Shown: positions 52,872 to 63,817, numbered from the stretch's first letter. The stretch is DNA of 64,000 nucleotides from Marinobacter sp. NP-4(2019) (GCF_003994855.1 NZ_CP034142.1:2790001-2854000), one strand, 5' to 3'. Notes: generated by a model from the sequence alone, not told the origin. Made by a program: numbers and translations.

Positions 52872-52908
52872 GGTCTCGCCTTTTCGTTAAACCGAATCAC
52901 CGGGTTGA

Positions 52909-53516
52909 TTACAGTGAAATACCTGAGAACGACATGAAGCCCAGGGACATCAGACCAACAGTAATGAAGGTGATACCCAGGCCACGCAGACCGTTCGGCA
53001 CGTCGCTGTATTTCAGTTTCTCTCGGATACCGGCCAGGGCCACAATGGCCAGCGCCCAGCCCAAACCGGCACCGAAGCCGTACACCACACTCTCACCAAA
53101 GGTGTAATCCCGCTCAACCATGAACAGCGATGCACCGAGGATCGCGCAGTTCACCGTAATCAGCGGCAGGAACACACCCAACGCGGCGTAAAGCGCGGGT
53201 ATGTATTTGTCCAGAACCATTTCCATGATCTGCACGATAGCGGCGATAACACCGATGTAGGTCAACAACCCGAGGAAGCTGAGGTCAACATTGGGGAGAC
53301 CGGCCCACTCAAGCGCGCCTTCGCGGAGAATGCTGTTATACAGCAGGTTGTTCACCGGCACGGTCACGGTGAGCACGACTACCACGGCGATGCCGAGACC
53401 AACAGCCGCCTCAATCTTCTTGGAGATCGCCAGGAAGGTACACATCCCCAGGAAGAAGGCCAGCGCCATGTTCTCAACGAAAACGGCCTTCAGAATCAAG
53501 CTGATATAATGTTCCA

Positions 53517-53517
<1 letters not shown>
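52909..53517 (-). CDS. nqrE: Na+-NQR subunit E
   Basis: A 202-residue subunit with six membrane helices, paired with NqrD around an intramembrane iron centre. VFVENMALAFFLGMCTFLA and NCAILGASLF hold the conserved cysteines (Cys26 and Cys120). It overlaps nqrD by one base. Confidence 0.97.
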
Positions 53518-54182
<665 letters not shown>

Positions 54183-54184
54183 GA

Positions 54185-54988
54185 TCAGACCTCCCCTTCA
54201 CGAAGTTTTTTCAGGAACGGTGCATAGCCACGGTCACCCATCCAGTAATTAACCAGCTGTTCCACACCGCGGCTTGTCAGGGTCGCACCGGAGAGCGCGT
54301 CGACCTTATGCTCCTTGTCAGCAGCATCGGCACTTACACCACCCTTGACCAGACGGATCTGAGGTTCTTCCATCTGATCGCCGTAGACTTCCTTACCAAC
54401 CCACTGACGCTTCCAGCGAGGGTTGTCTACCTCGCCACCAAGGCCCGGGGTTTCAGCGTGAGCGTAGAAACCAAGACCTTCGATGGTATTGGCGTCGCCT
54501 TCCAGCGAGACAAAGCCATACAGAGTGGACCACAGGCCGTACCCGTGAACTGGCAGAACCACACGCACCAGTTCGCCGTTTTCAGAGAGCGTGAAAATCT
54601 TGGCCACGTTCGGACGGCGCTTGATTCCCGCCTTGTCTTCCGATGACGGAATGTTGGTGGACATGGCAGGATCAGAGGCCGCTTTGTACATATCGTACTT
54701 CATCGGATCCTCTACACCGACCTCGGATGGCTCAACGTACTCACCACTGTCCAGGTCCAGCAAGCGCACGTCAAACCGGGAGAATACCTCCTCGATCTCG
54801 TCAGCACTCGCACCTTCCTTCAACATGCCGGCAGCCGCCAGGATGTTGGTTTTGATATCCAGATTCTGGTTCTTGATCTGTGCCGGTCTGAGAGACACCG
54901 CGGCAGTGGAAACCACAACCGAGAAGACAATACTCAGTACCAGGGCAACAATCAGGGTTCTGGAGACGGTTTCTTTAGCTTTAGCCAC
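54185..54988 (-). CDS. nqrC: Na+-NQR subunit C
   Basis: The periplasmic subunit carrying covalent FMN. The 267-residue protein has one N-terminal membrane helix (about 12-32) and the flavinylation motif SGATLTS near the C terminus, with Thr236 as attachment site for ApbE. The start is GTG, overlapping the end of nqrB by 8 bases. Its N terminus (AKETVSRTLIVALVLS) matches the Vibrio protein. Confidence 0.96.
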   Translation of the reverse strand: MAKAKETVSRTLIVALVLSIVFSVVVSTAAVSLRPAQIKNQNLDIKTNILAAAGMLKEGASADEIEEVFSRFDVRLLDLDSGEYVEPSEVGVEDPMKYDMYKAASDPAMSTNIPSSEDKAGIKRRPNVAKIFTLSENGELVRVVLPVHGYGLWSTLYGFVSLEGDANTIEGLGFYAHAETPGLGGEVDNPRWKRQWVGKEVYGDQMEEPQIRLVKGGVSADAADKEHKVDALSGATLTSRGVEQLVNYWMGDRGYAPFLKKLREGEV

Positions 54989-56186
54989 GAGCGAGCCTCC
55001 GTTTGATGTTGGCCTGGACCACGTAGTGATCCATCAACGGTGCAAAAAGGTTGGCGAACAGGATGGCCAGCATGATGCCTTCCGGGAACGCCGGGTTAAC
55101 GACACGAATCAGCACCGTCATCACGCCCACCAGAATACCGAAACACCAGCGACCGGTGTTGGTCATGGCGGCGGACACCGGATCGGTTGCCATGAACATC
55201 ATGCCAAAGGCAAAACCGCCCATAACCAGGTGCCAGTGTGCCGGCACATCGAACATCGGGTTGGTGTCGGAACCAATAATGTTCAACAGCAGGGTCATAG
55301 CGATCATGCCAATCATCACGCCGCCGACGATGCGGTAAGACGCAATTTTCATCACCAGCAGGATGAGACCACCGATCAGAATGGCCAGCGTGGAGGTTTC
55401 ACCCACGGAGCCCTGAATCGTGCCCATGAACGCGGACATCCAGCCAATCTGCGCCTCAAGTGCTTCCAGACCACCGCTGGCCGCCCAGCTCAGTGCCGTC
55501 GCACCGCTGAAGCCATCGACCGCCGTCCACACAGTATCCCCGGAGATCTGCGCCGGGTATGCGAAGTACAGGAAGGCACGACCGGTGAGCGCCGGGTTGA
55601 GGAAGTTCTTGCCGGTACCGCCAAACACTTCCTTGCCGATCACTACACCGAAGGTGATACCCAGAGCCACCTGCCAGAGTGGCAGATCCGGCGGGCAGAT
55701 CAGAGCAAACAGCACCGAGGTCACGAAGAAACCTTCGTTGACTTCGTGACGGCGAACAGTGGCAAACAGCACTTCCCAGAAGCCACCCACAACGAAAGTC
55801 ACGAAGTAAATGGGCAGGAAGTACGCCATACCATAGACGAAATTATCCCAGATACTGGCGGCATCGTTACCCGCCAGCGCGCTGATAAACGCACTACGCA
55901 GGCCACCGTCACCCATCAGGGCATCCGGATTTTCAGCGAGGAAGCTGTTGGCCTGGAAGCCGATGTTCCACATACCGAAGAACATGGCCGGGAAGGTACA
56001 TAACCACACGGTGATCATGATGCGCTTCAGATCAACGCCATCACGCACGTGCGCCGTGGTGGAAGTCACCTTGCCGGGAGTATAGAAAATGGTGTCCACG
56101 GCTTCATACAGCGCGTACCAGCGCTCGTACTTGCCACCTTTTTCAAAGTGGTGCTCGATACCATCGAGAAACTGTCGGATTGCCAT
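54981..56186 (-). CDS. nqrB: Na+-NQR subunit B
   Basis: The main sodium-translocating membrane subunit, with about ten helices and 401 residues. The FMN attachment motif is GFSGATALSW with Thr230, a second target of ApbE. The N terminus FLDGIEHHFEKGGKYERWYALYE-like (residues 6-28) is characteristic of NqrB. It follows nqrA by 4 bp. Confidence 0.97.
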   Translation of the reverse strand: MAIRQFLDGIEHHFEKGGKYERWYALYEAVDTIFYTPGKVTSTTAHVRDGVDLKRIMITVWLCTFPAMFFGMWNIGFQANSFLAENPDALMGDGGLRSAFISALAGNDAASIWDNFVYGMAYFLPIYFVTFVVGGFWEVLFATVRRHEVNEGFFVTSVLFALICPPDLPLWQVALGITFGVVIGKEVFGGTGKNFLNPALTGRAFLYFAYPAQISGDTVWTAVDGFSGATALSWAASGGLEALEAQIGWMSAFMGTIQGSVGETSTLAILIGGLILLVMKIASYRIVGGVMIGMIAMTLLLNIIGSDTNPMFDVPAHWHLVMGGFAFGMMFMATDPVSAAMTNTGRWCFGILVGVMTVLIRVVNPAFPEGIMLAILFANLFAPLMDHYVVQANIKRRLARG

Positions 56187-56190
56187 CGTA

Positions 56191-57537
56191 TTAGCCCTCG
56201 ATCTCGATTCGGGTCAGGTTCTCGCGGAGAATCGGACCGTATTCGTATTTACCCGGGCACACAAAGGTACACAGCGCCAGATCTTCTTCGTCCAGTTCCA
56301 GTACACCCAGCTTCTGTGCCATTTCTGTATCACCAACAATCAGAGAACGCAGCAACTGAGTCGGCAGGATATCCAGGGGCATGACCTCTTCATACGTGCC
56401 CACCGGCACCATGGCGCGTTCACTGCCGTTGGTGGTGGTGGTGAAGTTGAACAACTTGCTGCCGGCCAGCTTGGACAGGTAGATGTTCAGCACGGAGAAC
56501 TTGTTCGGGCCCGGAGACAACCAGCCCATGAACTCACGCTTATAGCCTTCTTCCAGAACAGATATCTGGTTGGCGAAGCGACCGAGGTAGGCACAGGGAC
56601 CATCACCACGACGACCGCCAAACACAGAACCGGAGATCATGCGAACATCGCAGTCGGTGGCTACTTCGTCTTTCAGCAATTCGTTCAGGCTGGCACCCAC
56701 GCGGGTGCGGATCAGACGCGGCTTCAGGGCCTTGGGGCCACCAACCGCAACCACCCGCTCCACAGGCAGCTCACCGGTCCCGAACAGCTTGGCAATGTCG
56801 ATGACATCCTGGTAGCCGATTGACCAGACCACCTTGTGGCCCGCGATCGGATCCAGGTAATGGATGTGCGTACCCACATTGCCGGCCGGGTGAACACCAT
56901 CGAACTGGTGTACTTCCACGCCGTCGGACTTTGGAACGGGTACATCCGAGCCAGGCTTACCGCAGACAAACACCTTGCCAGTGGTCAGCTTGCTCAGGAT
57001 TTTCAGACCCTTTTCAAACGCCGCACCGTTTTCGCGAATGATCACAGTGGGGTCAGCGGCCAGCGGGTTGGTGTCCATCACGGACACAAAGATGGAGTGG
57101 GGAGCCGTGTCGATGGCCGGTACCTTGCTGTAAGGACGCGTCTTCAGCGTCGTCCACAAACCGGACTCGACCAGGTTATCGACTACCTGCTGGCGCTCAA
57201 GGCCAGCCAGATCCGCCTCATTGTAGCGGGCAAAGGTTTCGGCATCGTCGCCATCGATCTCGATGACAATCGACTGGAAAACACGACGCTCACCACGGTT
57301 GATTTCTTTTACCACACCGGCAGCCGGGGAGGTATAACGAACGCCTTCGGTCTTCTTGTCCGTGAACAGCAGCGTACCGCGCTTGACACGGTCTCCCTCT
57401 TTCACAGCCATCGTCGGCTTCATGCCGTTGTAGTCAAAACCGATCAACGCCACATGGCGAACGGGTTTGCCGTCAGTAATGGTCTGTTCAGGAGCGCCGC
57501 TGATGGGAAGATCCAGGCCTTTTTTGATCTTAATCAT
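56191..57537 (-). CDS. nqrA: Na+-NQR subunit A
   Basis: The cytoplasmic subunit involved in quinone binding and the first gene of the operon. It has 448 residues starting MIKIKKGLDLPISG, as in the Vibrio protein (446). The frame runs 14 codons further to 57579, but the ATG at 57537 has GATGAGG upstream. A structured leader and a promoter precede it. Confidence 0.97.
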   Translation of the reverse strand: MIKIKKGLDLPISGAPEQTITDGKPVRHVALIGFDYNGMKPTMAVKEGDRVKRGTLLFTDKKTEGVRYTSPAAGVVKEINRGERRVFQSIVIEIDGDDAETFARYNEADLAGLERQQVVDNLVESGLWTTLKTRPYSKVPAIDTAPHSIFVSVMDTNPLAADPTVIIRENGAAFEKGLKILSKLTTGKVFVCGKPGSDVPVPKSDGVEVHQFDGVHPAGNVGTHIHYLDPIAGHKVVWSIGYQDVIDIAKLFGTGELPVERVVAVGGPKALKPRLIRTRVGASLNELLKDEVATDCDVRMISGSVFGGRRGDGPCAYLGRFANQISVLEEGYKREFMGWLSPGPNKFSVLNIYLSKLAGSKLFNFTTTTNGSERAMVPVGTYEEVMPLDILPTQLLRSLIVGDTEMAQKLGVLELDEEDLALCTFVCPGKYEYGPILRENLTRIEIEG

Positions 57538-57721
57538 TAGCCTCATCCAATCATCAGAAACTATTCGATGGATTTGCAACGTCGGTCCCTATGGCCCAGA
57601 TTCCCTCTTCGGGATGCACCAGGATGGCTGCACCGACGCAGCGAAAGCTTGGAGGCTGAGATTCACCTCGCTTTCGACAAAAGGGAAAGATGAGAAACGG
57701 GTGCCAGACGTACCCAAAATC
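57538..57721 (-). promoter_or_regulatory. Structured 5' leader of the nqr operon
   Basis: About 184 bases separate the likely start site from nqrA. Read as RNA, two folds stand out. One is a 7-bp stem (57580-57586 with 57632-57638) enclosing a small TCCC/GGGA hairpin. The other is a longer stem (57642-57648 with 57670-57676, continued by GAGG/CCTC after a 3-base bulge). No ribosome site or conserved short gene is evident. This looks like a cis-acting RNA; the ligand or trigger is unknown. Confidence 0.5.
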
Positions 57722-57727
57722 GCGCCA

Positions 57728-57756
57728 ATTATAGAGATTAAGTAATCCTATTTCCA
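57728..57756 (-). promoter_or_regulatory. Predicted promoter of nqrA
   Basis: On the minus strand a perfect TATAAT follows TGGAAA by 17 bases, placing transcription start near 57721, about 184 bases upstream of nqrA. Confidence 0.6.
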
Positions 57757-57814
57757 CCAGAAAGCCGGCGGAGTTTGTGCCCGTACGTAACACGACCATG
57801 GTGGAATTCGGGCC

Positions 57815-57853
57815 AAAAAGAAACCCCGGCAGCAAAAGCTGGCGGGGTTTCTT
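57815..57853 (-). terminator. Terminator of gapB
   Basis: On the minus strand an imperfect long stem (AAGAAACCCCG / CGGGGTTTCTT, with CAGC/GCTG inside) ends in TTTCTTTTT, 67 bases after the gapB stop. It separates gapB from the nqr promoter. Confidence 0.8.
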
Positions 57854-57919
57854 AGCGTTTTACCATGACGGTGGGAGCGTCAGACACCCCGCAACCGCCA
57901 TCCCTCTACGACCAACGTA

Positions 57920-59389
57920 TCAATCGCGGGCACGCTTCGGGAAAATCGGGTAAGTCACTCCCGCCATCTGGTTGACGCAGCGGATCACCTGAGCACTGTA
58001 GCCGAACTCGTTGTCGTACCACACGTACAGAATCACGCGCTTGCCACCGGCAATGGTCGCCTGGGCATCGACAATGCCGGCGTGGCGCGACCCCACGAAA
58101 TCAGTGGACACGACCTCGGGAGAATTCACAAAATCAATCTGCTTCTGCAGCTCGGAATGCAGTGCCATCTCGCGCAGATAGTCGTTAACACTGTCTACAC
58201 TCACATCGGTCTTCAGATTGAGGTTCAGGATCGCCATGGAGACGTTCGGCGTCGGAACACGGATGGCGTTCCCACTCAGCTTGCCTTTCAGCTCTGGCAA
58301 TGCCTTGGCAACCGCCTTGGCGGCACCGGTTTCGGTGATCACCATGTTCAGCGCCGCACTGCGACCACGACGGCTACCCTTGTGGTAGTTATCAATCAGG
58401 TTCTGGTCATTGGTGTAGGAGTGGACAGTTTCAACGTGGCCATCCTCGATACCAAACTCATCATTGATCGCCTTCAGAACCGGAGTAATGGCGTTGGTGG
58501 TACAGGACGCCGCCGACAGGATCTTGTCCTCGTCGGTAATCCAATCGTTGTTAATGCCATACACGATGTTCTTGATGTCACCCTTGCCCGGAGCGGTCAG
58601 AATGACACGGCTCACGCCCTTGGATTTCAGGTGCAGGCCCAGCCCCTCTTCATCACGCCACTTGCCGGTGTTGTCCACGACGATGGCATTATTGATGCCG
58701 TACTGGGTGTAGTCCACCTTGTCCGGACCATCCGAATAGATCACCTTGATGTAGTTGCCGTTGGCAATCAGGGCCGACTCTTTTTCGTCGACAGTAATGG
58801 TGCCATCGAAGGGACCGTGCACGGAGTCGCGACGCAGCAGGCTGGCACGCTTCTCCAGATCGTTCTCGGCACCACCCTGACGAACCACAATCGCCCGCAG
58901 GCGCAGGTTGTTACCGCCACCGGCTTTCTCGATCAGGATACGGGCCAGCAGTCGGCCGATGCGACCGAAACCATACAGGACCACATCCTTAGTGCCATTC
59001 CCGGCGTCTTCCTCGGACTGGGCAGCATACTGACCGACAATCGGGCCAATCTCGCGGTTCAGGAAATCTTCCAGAGACCCGCCCTCGGATTTGAATTTAA
59101 CCGCCAGCTTGCCAATGTCCACATGAGCACGCCCCAGGTCCATGCTGTCCATGGCCTTGAGAATCGGCAGCGTATCGTGAACAGAGAGCTCGCTGTCTTC
59201 CACCTGGCGAACGAAGCGGTGAGCACGAATAATACCGATAACTGACTGATTGATAATGGCGCGGCCGTATACGGAAGTGACCACATTATTCTTGCGGTAA
59301 AGGCGGCCGATCAGCGGGATCATGGCTTCCGCTGTGGATTCTCTCTCGGTCCAGTTAGACAGGTGCTGGTTAATCTGATCGTGACTCAC
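57920..59389 (-). CDS. Glyceraldehyde-3-phosphate dehydrogenase, extended type
   Basis: A phosphorylating GAPDH with an N-terminal extension of about 125 residues, giving 489 in all. The Rossmann motif YGFGRIGR and the catalytic Cys in SAASCTTNAITPVL are present, as are the C-terminal WYDNEFGYSAQV and an RVPTPNVSM loop. Pseudomonads have a similar long form (GapB), reported as NADP-linked, next to mfd. A gluconeogenic role is inferred. The start is GTG (59389) with AGAGG upstream; the frame is open 57 codons further without conservation. Confidence 0.93.
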   Translation of the reverse strand: MSHDQINQHLSNWTERESTAEAMIPLIGRLYRKNNVVTSVYGRAIINQSVIGIIRAHRFVRQVEDSELSVHDTLPILKAMDSMDLGRAHVDIGKLAVKFKSEGGSLEDFLNREIGPIVGQYAAQSEEDAGNGTKDVVLYGFGRIGRLLARILIEKAGGGNNLRLRAIVVRQGGAENDLEKRASLLRRDSVHGPFDGTITVDEKESALIANGNYIKVIYSDGPDKVDYTQYGINNAIVVDNTGKWRDEEGLGLHLKSKGVSRVILTAPGKGDIKNIVYGINNDWITDEDKILSAASCTTNAITPVLKAINDEFGIEDGHVETVHSYTNDQNLIDNYHKGSRRGRSAALNMVITETGAAKAVAKALPELKGKLSGNAIRVPTPNVSMAILNLNLKTDVSVDSVNDYLREMALHSELQKQIDFVNSPEVVSTDFVGSRHAGIVDAQATIAGGKRVILYVWYDNEFGYSAQVIRCVNQMAGVTYPIFPKRARD

Positions 59390-59558
59390 GCTTGAACCTC
59401 TGCAATTGGCACTTGGAAAAGTTGGGCGCATATTATCCAATTTAAAATGCCAGACCGCAAATACTGCCGGCACCTCCACCATGACAGTCACCCTTGCGAC
59501 CGGTAGAATACGCGCCTCGCCGCCCCGGACTTCACACTGCAGGAGAAGACAAACGCCC

Positions 59559-62500
59559 ATGACTGACGGTGCATCCTCACTACGCTCCCGCCCTGCCCTG
59601 GTGGCACCGGATTTTCCGGAAAAGGCCGCCGATCATCGCACATGGGGCCAATTGCACGGCAGCAGCGATGCGCTGGCCATCTGTGAGAGCGCAAACCGAC
59701 ACAAGGGCCTGACCCTGGTCATTACCCGCAGCACCGATGAAGCCATTCGCCTGGAACAGGCCATGCGCTTCTACCTCGGCCTGCCAGCGGAAGAGGACGG
59801 CACCACTGTCACCAGAACCGGGCTTGAACTGCTATCGTTGCCGGACTGGGAGACGCTCCCCTACGACCTGTTTTCGCCGCACCAGGATATTACGTCCCGT
59901 CGAATCCGTACCCTGCACCGGTTACCCTCCACCCGGCATGGCGTGCTGGTTGTCCCGGCACGCACCCTGATGCACCGCCTGCCCCCGGCTCATTACCTGC
60001 AGGGCAACACCTTGCTGCTTGAGGTGGGACAAACACTGGACATTGACGACTGGCGCCTGCAACTGGAATCCGCCGGCTACCGCCACGCCGAAAATGTCTA
60101 CGAACACGGTGAATACGCCGTTCGCGGCGCCATTCTGGATATTTTCCCGATGGGCGCGACACAACCGTACCGGATCGACCTTTTCGATGACGAAATCGAA
60201 ACCCTGCGGACCTTTGACCCGGAGACCCAGCGCTCCATCGATCGCATCGACAAGATCGAACTGCTGCCGGCCAACGAATTCCCGTGGAACAAGGAAGCCC
60301 GCTCCGGCTTTCGCAACCGCTGGTTCGAGCACTTCCCCAACGCCGACAAGGACGCTCCGATTTACCAGGATGTCAGCCACGGCATTACACCTCCGGGCAT
60401 CGAGTACTACCTGCCATTGTTCTTCGATGAAACAGCGACACTGTTCGACTACCTGCCCGATGGCACTCACGTTTTCACCGCCGACGGGCTGAACGATTCC
60501 GTCGCCCACTTCGACGCTGAGACCCGGGCGCGATACGAAGACCGGCGTCACGACCGTTTGCGCCCCATTCTGCCGCCAGCCGAACTGTTCCTGCAGCAGG
60601 ACGAACTGTTCGGACAGCTCAAGCGCTTTCCCCGCGTTACCTTTACCGTTAACACCGCAAGCACCGCCGGCGCTGAAAACTGCCGGACCGATGAGCTGCC
60701 CGATGTCGCCATGGACGGTCGCGCGGCGGACCCTGCCGCTCGCCTGAAACAGTTCATCCAGACATTTGGCGGGCGGGTCCTGCTGTGCGCCGAATCCTCC
60801 GGGCGTCGGGAGGCCCTGATCGACAACCTCGCCGATCACCATGTGAAACCGACCACCCTGGACAGCTGGCAGGCGTTCCTTGAGGACCGGGACTGCACCC
60901 TGGGCATCACCATTGCTCCCATGGAGCTGGGGCTGGTACTGCCAGACGAGCACCTGGCACTGGTCACCGAAACCGCCTTGTTCGGCGAGCGGGTATTGCA
61001 GCGCCGTCGCCGGGAAAAGCCGACGGAAGTGGACGATTCCGGCTATCGCGACCTGTCCGAGCTTCGCATCGGCGCGCCCGTGGTTCATATTGACCACGGT
61101 GTCGGTCGCTACCAGGGCCTGGAAACCATCACGGTTGACGGAGACGCCAGCGAATTCCTGATGCTTGAATACGCCGGAGGCTCGAAACTGTACGTCCCCG
61201 TTTCCAGCCTCCACCTGATTTCCCGCTACACCGGGTCGGACACCGAACACGCGCCGCTGCACAAACTCGGCACCGAACGCTGGAGCAGTGCCAAGCAGAA
61301 GGCCCTTGAGAAAATCCGCGATACCGCCGCCGAGTTGCTGGACGTTTACGCCCGCCGCGAGGCCCGCAAGGGGTTCTCCTTCGAAGATCCGAAGGAAGCC
61401 TATCGCGCCTTCGCCGCCGGTTTCCCGTTTGAGGAAACACCGGACCAGCAGGTGGCCATCGAGTCCGTCTTCGAGGACATGATCAGTGAACGCCCCATGG
61501 ACCGGCTGGTCTGTGGTGACGTTGGCTTCGGCAAAACCGAAGTCGCCATGCGCGCGGCCTTTATGGCAACCTTCTCTGGCAAGCAGGTAGCCGTACTGGT
61601 GCCCACCACCCTGCTGGCACAGCAGCATTACGAGTCCTTTCGCGATCGCTTTTCCGATACGGCGGTCAACGTCGAACTGCTCAGCCGTTTTCGTAGCGGC
61701 GCCCAGACCAGCAAGGCCATGGAGGCGATCGAAACCGGCAAGGCGGACATCGTGATCGGCACCCACAAACTGCTTCAGGGTGGCCTGAAATTCAAGAACC
61801 TGGGGTTGGTGATCATCGACGAGGAACACCGCTTCGGGGTTCAGCAGAAGGAAAAACTCAAGGCACTGCGGGCCGAGGTGGATATGCTGACGCTCACCGC
61901 CACGCCGATTCCCCGCACCCTGAACATGGCCATGGGCCACCTGCGGGACCTGTCCATCATTGCCACGCCGCCGGCGCGGCGACTGTCGGTGAAAACCTTC
62001 GTGCGCCAGCGCGACGATGCCATGGTCAAGGAAGCCATCCTGCGGGAAATCCTGCGGGGTGGTCAGGTGTACTTTCTCCATAACGATGTGGCCACCATCC
62101 AGAAAACCGCCGAAGACTTGAGAACACTGATTCCGGAAGCGCGGGTGGGCGTGGCCCATGGCCAGATGCGGGAACGGGAACTGGAACAGATCATGTCGGA
62201 TTTCTACCACAAGCGTTTCAACGTGCTGGTGTGTACCACCATCGTGGAAACCGGCATCGACATCCCCAGCGCCAACACCATCATCATCGAACGAGCGGAC
62301 AAGTTCGGTCTGGCCCAGTTGCACCAGTTGCGGGGCCGGGTCGGCCGGTCACATCACCAGGCCTACGCCTACCTGCTGACACCACCCCCCCGATCGATCA
62401 CCACCGACGCGAAAAAGCGCCTGGAAGCGATATCCGAGGCCCAGGATCTGGGTGCCGGGTTCATGCTGGCCACCCACGACCTGGAAATCCGGGGTGCCGG

Positions 62501-63068
62501 CGAGCTGTTGGGCGAGGAACAAAGTGGCCAGATCGAAACCATCGGCTTCAGTCTGTACATGCAACTGCTGGATGAGGCAGTGACGGCCATCCGCGAAGGA
62601 CGCACCCCCAACGCCGAACTCCCCATGAGCCACGGCACCGAGATGAATCTGCGCATTCCCGCGCTGATCCCGGATGATTACCTGCCGGATGTGCACAACC
62701 GTCTGATGCTGTACAAGCGAATTGCCAGTGTCAGCAAAAAAGACGAATTAAAAGAACTTCAGGTTGAGATGATTGATCGCTTCGGATTATTACCGGATCC
62801 GGCCAGAAACCTGATTCGTCAGACCGAGCTGAGGCTCAAGGCTGAAGCCCTCGGTATCGTGAAAATCGATGCTGGCAAGGAATGGGCCCGGCTGGAATTC
62901 GGTGCCTCGACACCGGTTGATCCTCTCGTACTGGTTAAGAAAGTGCAATCCGCTCCGGACCAGTACCGGCTCGAAGGGGCCAACAGTTTCCGGTTCCGGC
63001 TGAAGGATGACTCAACCAGTGGTAAACTCGACGGCATTTCCGACATGCTCGGGCAGTTGGCCTCCTGA
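59559..63068 (+). CDS. mfd: Transcription-repair coupling factor Mfd
   Basis: A DNA translocase that removes stalled RNA polymerase and recruits UvrA. It has 1169 residues. An N-terminal UvrB-like part is followed by the RNA polymerase interaction domain (near GAPVVHIDHGVGRYQG, about 510), then helicase motifs GDVGFGKTEVAMRA (Walker A), IIDEEHRFGVQQ (DEEH) and LTATPIPRTLNMA. Motif VI follows as HQLRGRVGRS, with a C-terminal TRCF domain. The start at 59559 gives the family N terminus; the frame opens 51 codons earlier. The gene diverges from gapB. Confidence 0.97.
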   Translation: MTDGASSLRSRPALVAPDFPEKAADHRTWGQLHGSSDALAICESANRHKGLTLVITRSTDEAIRLEQAMRFYLGLPAEEDGTTVTRTGLELLSLPDWETLPYDLFSPHQDITSRRIRTLHRLPSTRHGVLVVPARTLMHRLPPAHYLQGNTLLLEVGQTLDIDDWRLQLESAGYRHAENVYEHGEYAVRGAILDIFPMGATQPYRIDLFDDEIETLRTFDPETQRSIDRIDKIELLPANEFPWNKEARSGFRNRWFEHFPNADKDAPIYQDVSHGITPPGIEYYLPLFFDETATLFDYLPDGTHVFTADGLNDSVAHFDAETRARYEDRRHDRLRPILPPAELFLQQDELFGQLKRFPRVTFTVNTASTAGAENCRTDELPDVAMDGRAADPAARLKQFIQTFGGRVLLCAESSGRREALIDNLADHHVKPTTLDSWQAFLEDRDCTLGITIAPMELGLVLPDEHLALVTETALFGERVLQRRRREKPTEVDDSGYRDLSELRIGAPVVHIDHGVGRYQGLETITVDGDASEFLMLEYAGGSKLYVPVSSLHLISRYTGSDTEHAPLHKLGTERWSSAKQKALEKIRDTAAELLDVYARREARKGFSFEDPKEAYRAFAAGFPFEETPDQQVAIESVFEDMISERPMDRLVCGDVGFGKTEVAMRAAFMATFSGKQVAVLVPTTLLAQQHYESFRDRFSDTAVNVELLSRFRSGAQTSKAMEAIETGKADIVIGTHKLLQGGLKFKNLGLVIIDEEHRFGVQQKEKLKALRAEVDMLTLTATPIPRTLNMAMGHLRDLSIIATPPARRLSVKTFVRQRDDAMVKEAILREILRGGQVYFLHNDVATIQKTAEDLRTLIPEARVGVAHGQMRERELEQIMSDFYHKRFNVLVCTTIVETGIDIPSANTIIIERADKFGLAQLHQLRGRVGRSHHQAYAYLLTPPPRSITTDAKKRLEAISEAQDLGAGFMLATHDLEIRGAGELLGEEQSGQIETIGFSLYMQLLDEAVTAIREGRTPNAELPMSHGTEMNLRIPALIPDDYLPDVHNRLMLYKRIASVSKKDELKELQVEMIDRFGLLPDPARNLIRQTELRLKAEALGIVKIDAGKEWARLEFGASTPVDPLVLVKKVQSAPDQYRLEGANSFRFRLKDDSTSGKLDGISDMLGQLAS

Positions 63069-63121
63069 AACACAGGCACTGCCCGCCATACGACAGCCAT
63101 TGATATTGTGGAGTACAGCCC

Positions 63122-63817
63122 TTGCGAACGCCCGGTTATGCCCTGCCCGGAAAGGCATTGATCACCTTCACCGCAGCCCTGCTGGCGATGGCCCCACTGT
63201 TTGCCAGCGCCCAGGAGAGTGGTGACAACCTCTACCGGGCCGAAATTGTCATCATTGAACGCCTCGTTGATCCCCAGAACGTTGAGGAACACATGGCCAG
63301 CCGGATGCCTGAGCCCGTCGACAATCTGGCCAAACAGATGAAGGTGTTTCGCGGGGATGGCAGCCTGGCGACCTCTCTCAGGCTGGCGCCAGAGACTGAC
63401 CTGAGGTTACGTTCTGTGGCGCAACGCCTTGAAAACAGCGGGCGTTACCGCGTGCTGATGACTGCCGGCTGGTACCAGTCGTTCCCACCGAACTTCGAAG
63501 GTGAGCCAATGCAGGTTGCTGTCGGGGACTGGCTGGCAGACGCCGGCCACCGTGAGGTCGAGGGCCACATCACGATCGACCGCAAGCGCTACCTCCACGT
63601 GGGCGTACACCTCAACCACTGGAGTCCGGGCGGCTCACCCGCTTACCCTGTCCAGGGCGACGCCACGGGCAACGAGTTGCAACCTGCCAGCACAAACGCC
63701 AGGGCCGAACTTGTTACCTGGATTCGGGAAACCCGGCGGATGCGCAGTGAGGAAGTCCACTATCTCGACTCCCCCACCATCGGCGTGCTTGTGTTCTTCA
63801 GGCCGGTAGAGGGCTAA
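63122..63817 (+). CDS. csiV: CsiV-like periplasmic peptidoglycan-binding protein
   Basis: A 231-residue protein with a signal peptide (about 1-30, ending in FASAQ). The YRAEIVIIERL start of the mature part and the final SPTIGVLVFFRPV, with RRMRSEEVHYLD before it, are the CsiV (PF10972) pattern. In Shewanella and Vibrio CsiV binds peptidoglycan and is linked to lipid asymmetry and osmoregulation. The start is TTG with GTGGAG upstream; no ATG precedes the signal sequence. It shares a CTAA stop overlap with the convergent gene. Confidence 0.85.
   Translation: MRTPGYALPGKALITFTAALLAMAPLFASAQESGDNLYRAEIVIIERLVDPQNVEEHMASRMPEPVDNLAKQMKVFRGDGSLATSLRLAPETDLRLRSVAQRLENSGRYRVLMTAGWYQSFPPNFEGEPMQVAVGDWLADAGHREVEGHITIDRKRYLHVGVHLNHWSPGGSPAYPVQGDATGNELQPASTNARAELVTWIRETRRMRSEEVHYLDSPTIGVLVFFRPVEG

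Noticed and set aside
57554..57835. 93-codon open frame over the nqrA leader, possible leader peptide
   Set aside because: It crosses the predicted promoter and the gapB terminator, has no ribosome site and no conserved pattern; the RNA folds explain the region better.
59922..62324. 800-codon open frame antisense to mfd
   Set aside because: Shadow of a GC-rich gene; no recognisable domain, while Mfd motifs are complete on the other strand.
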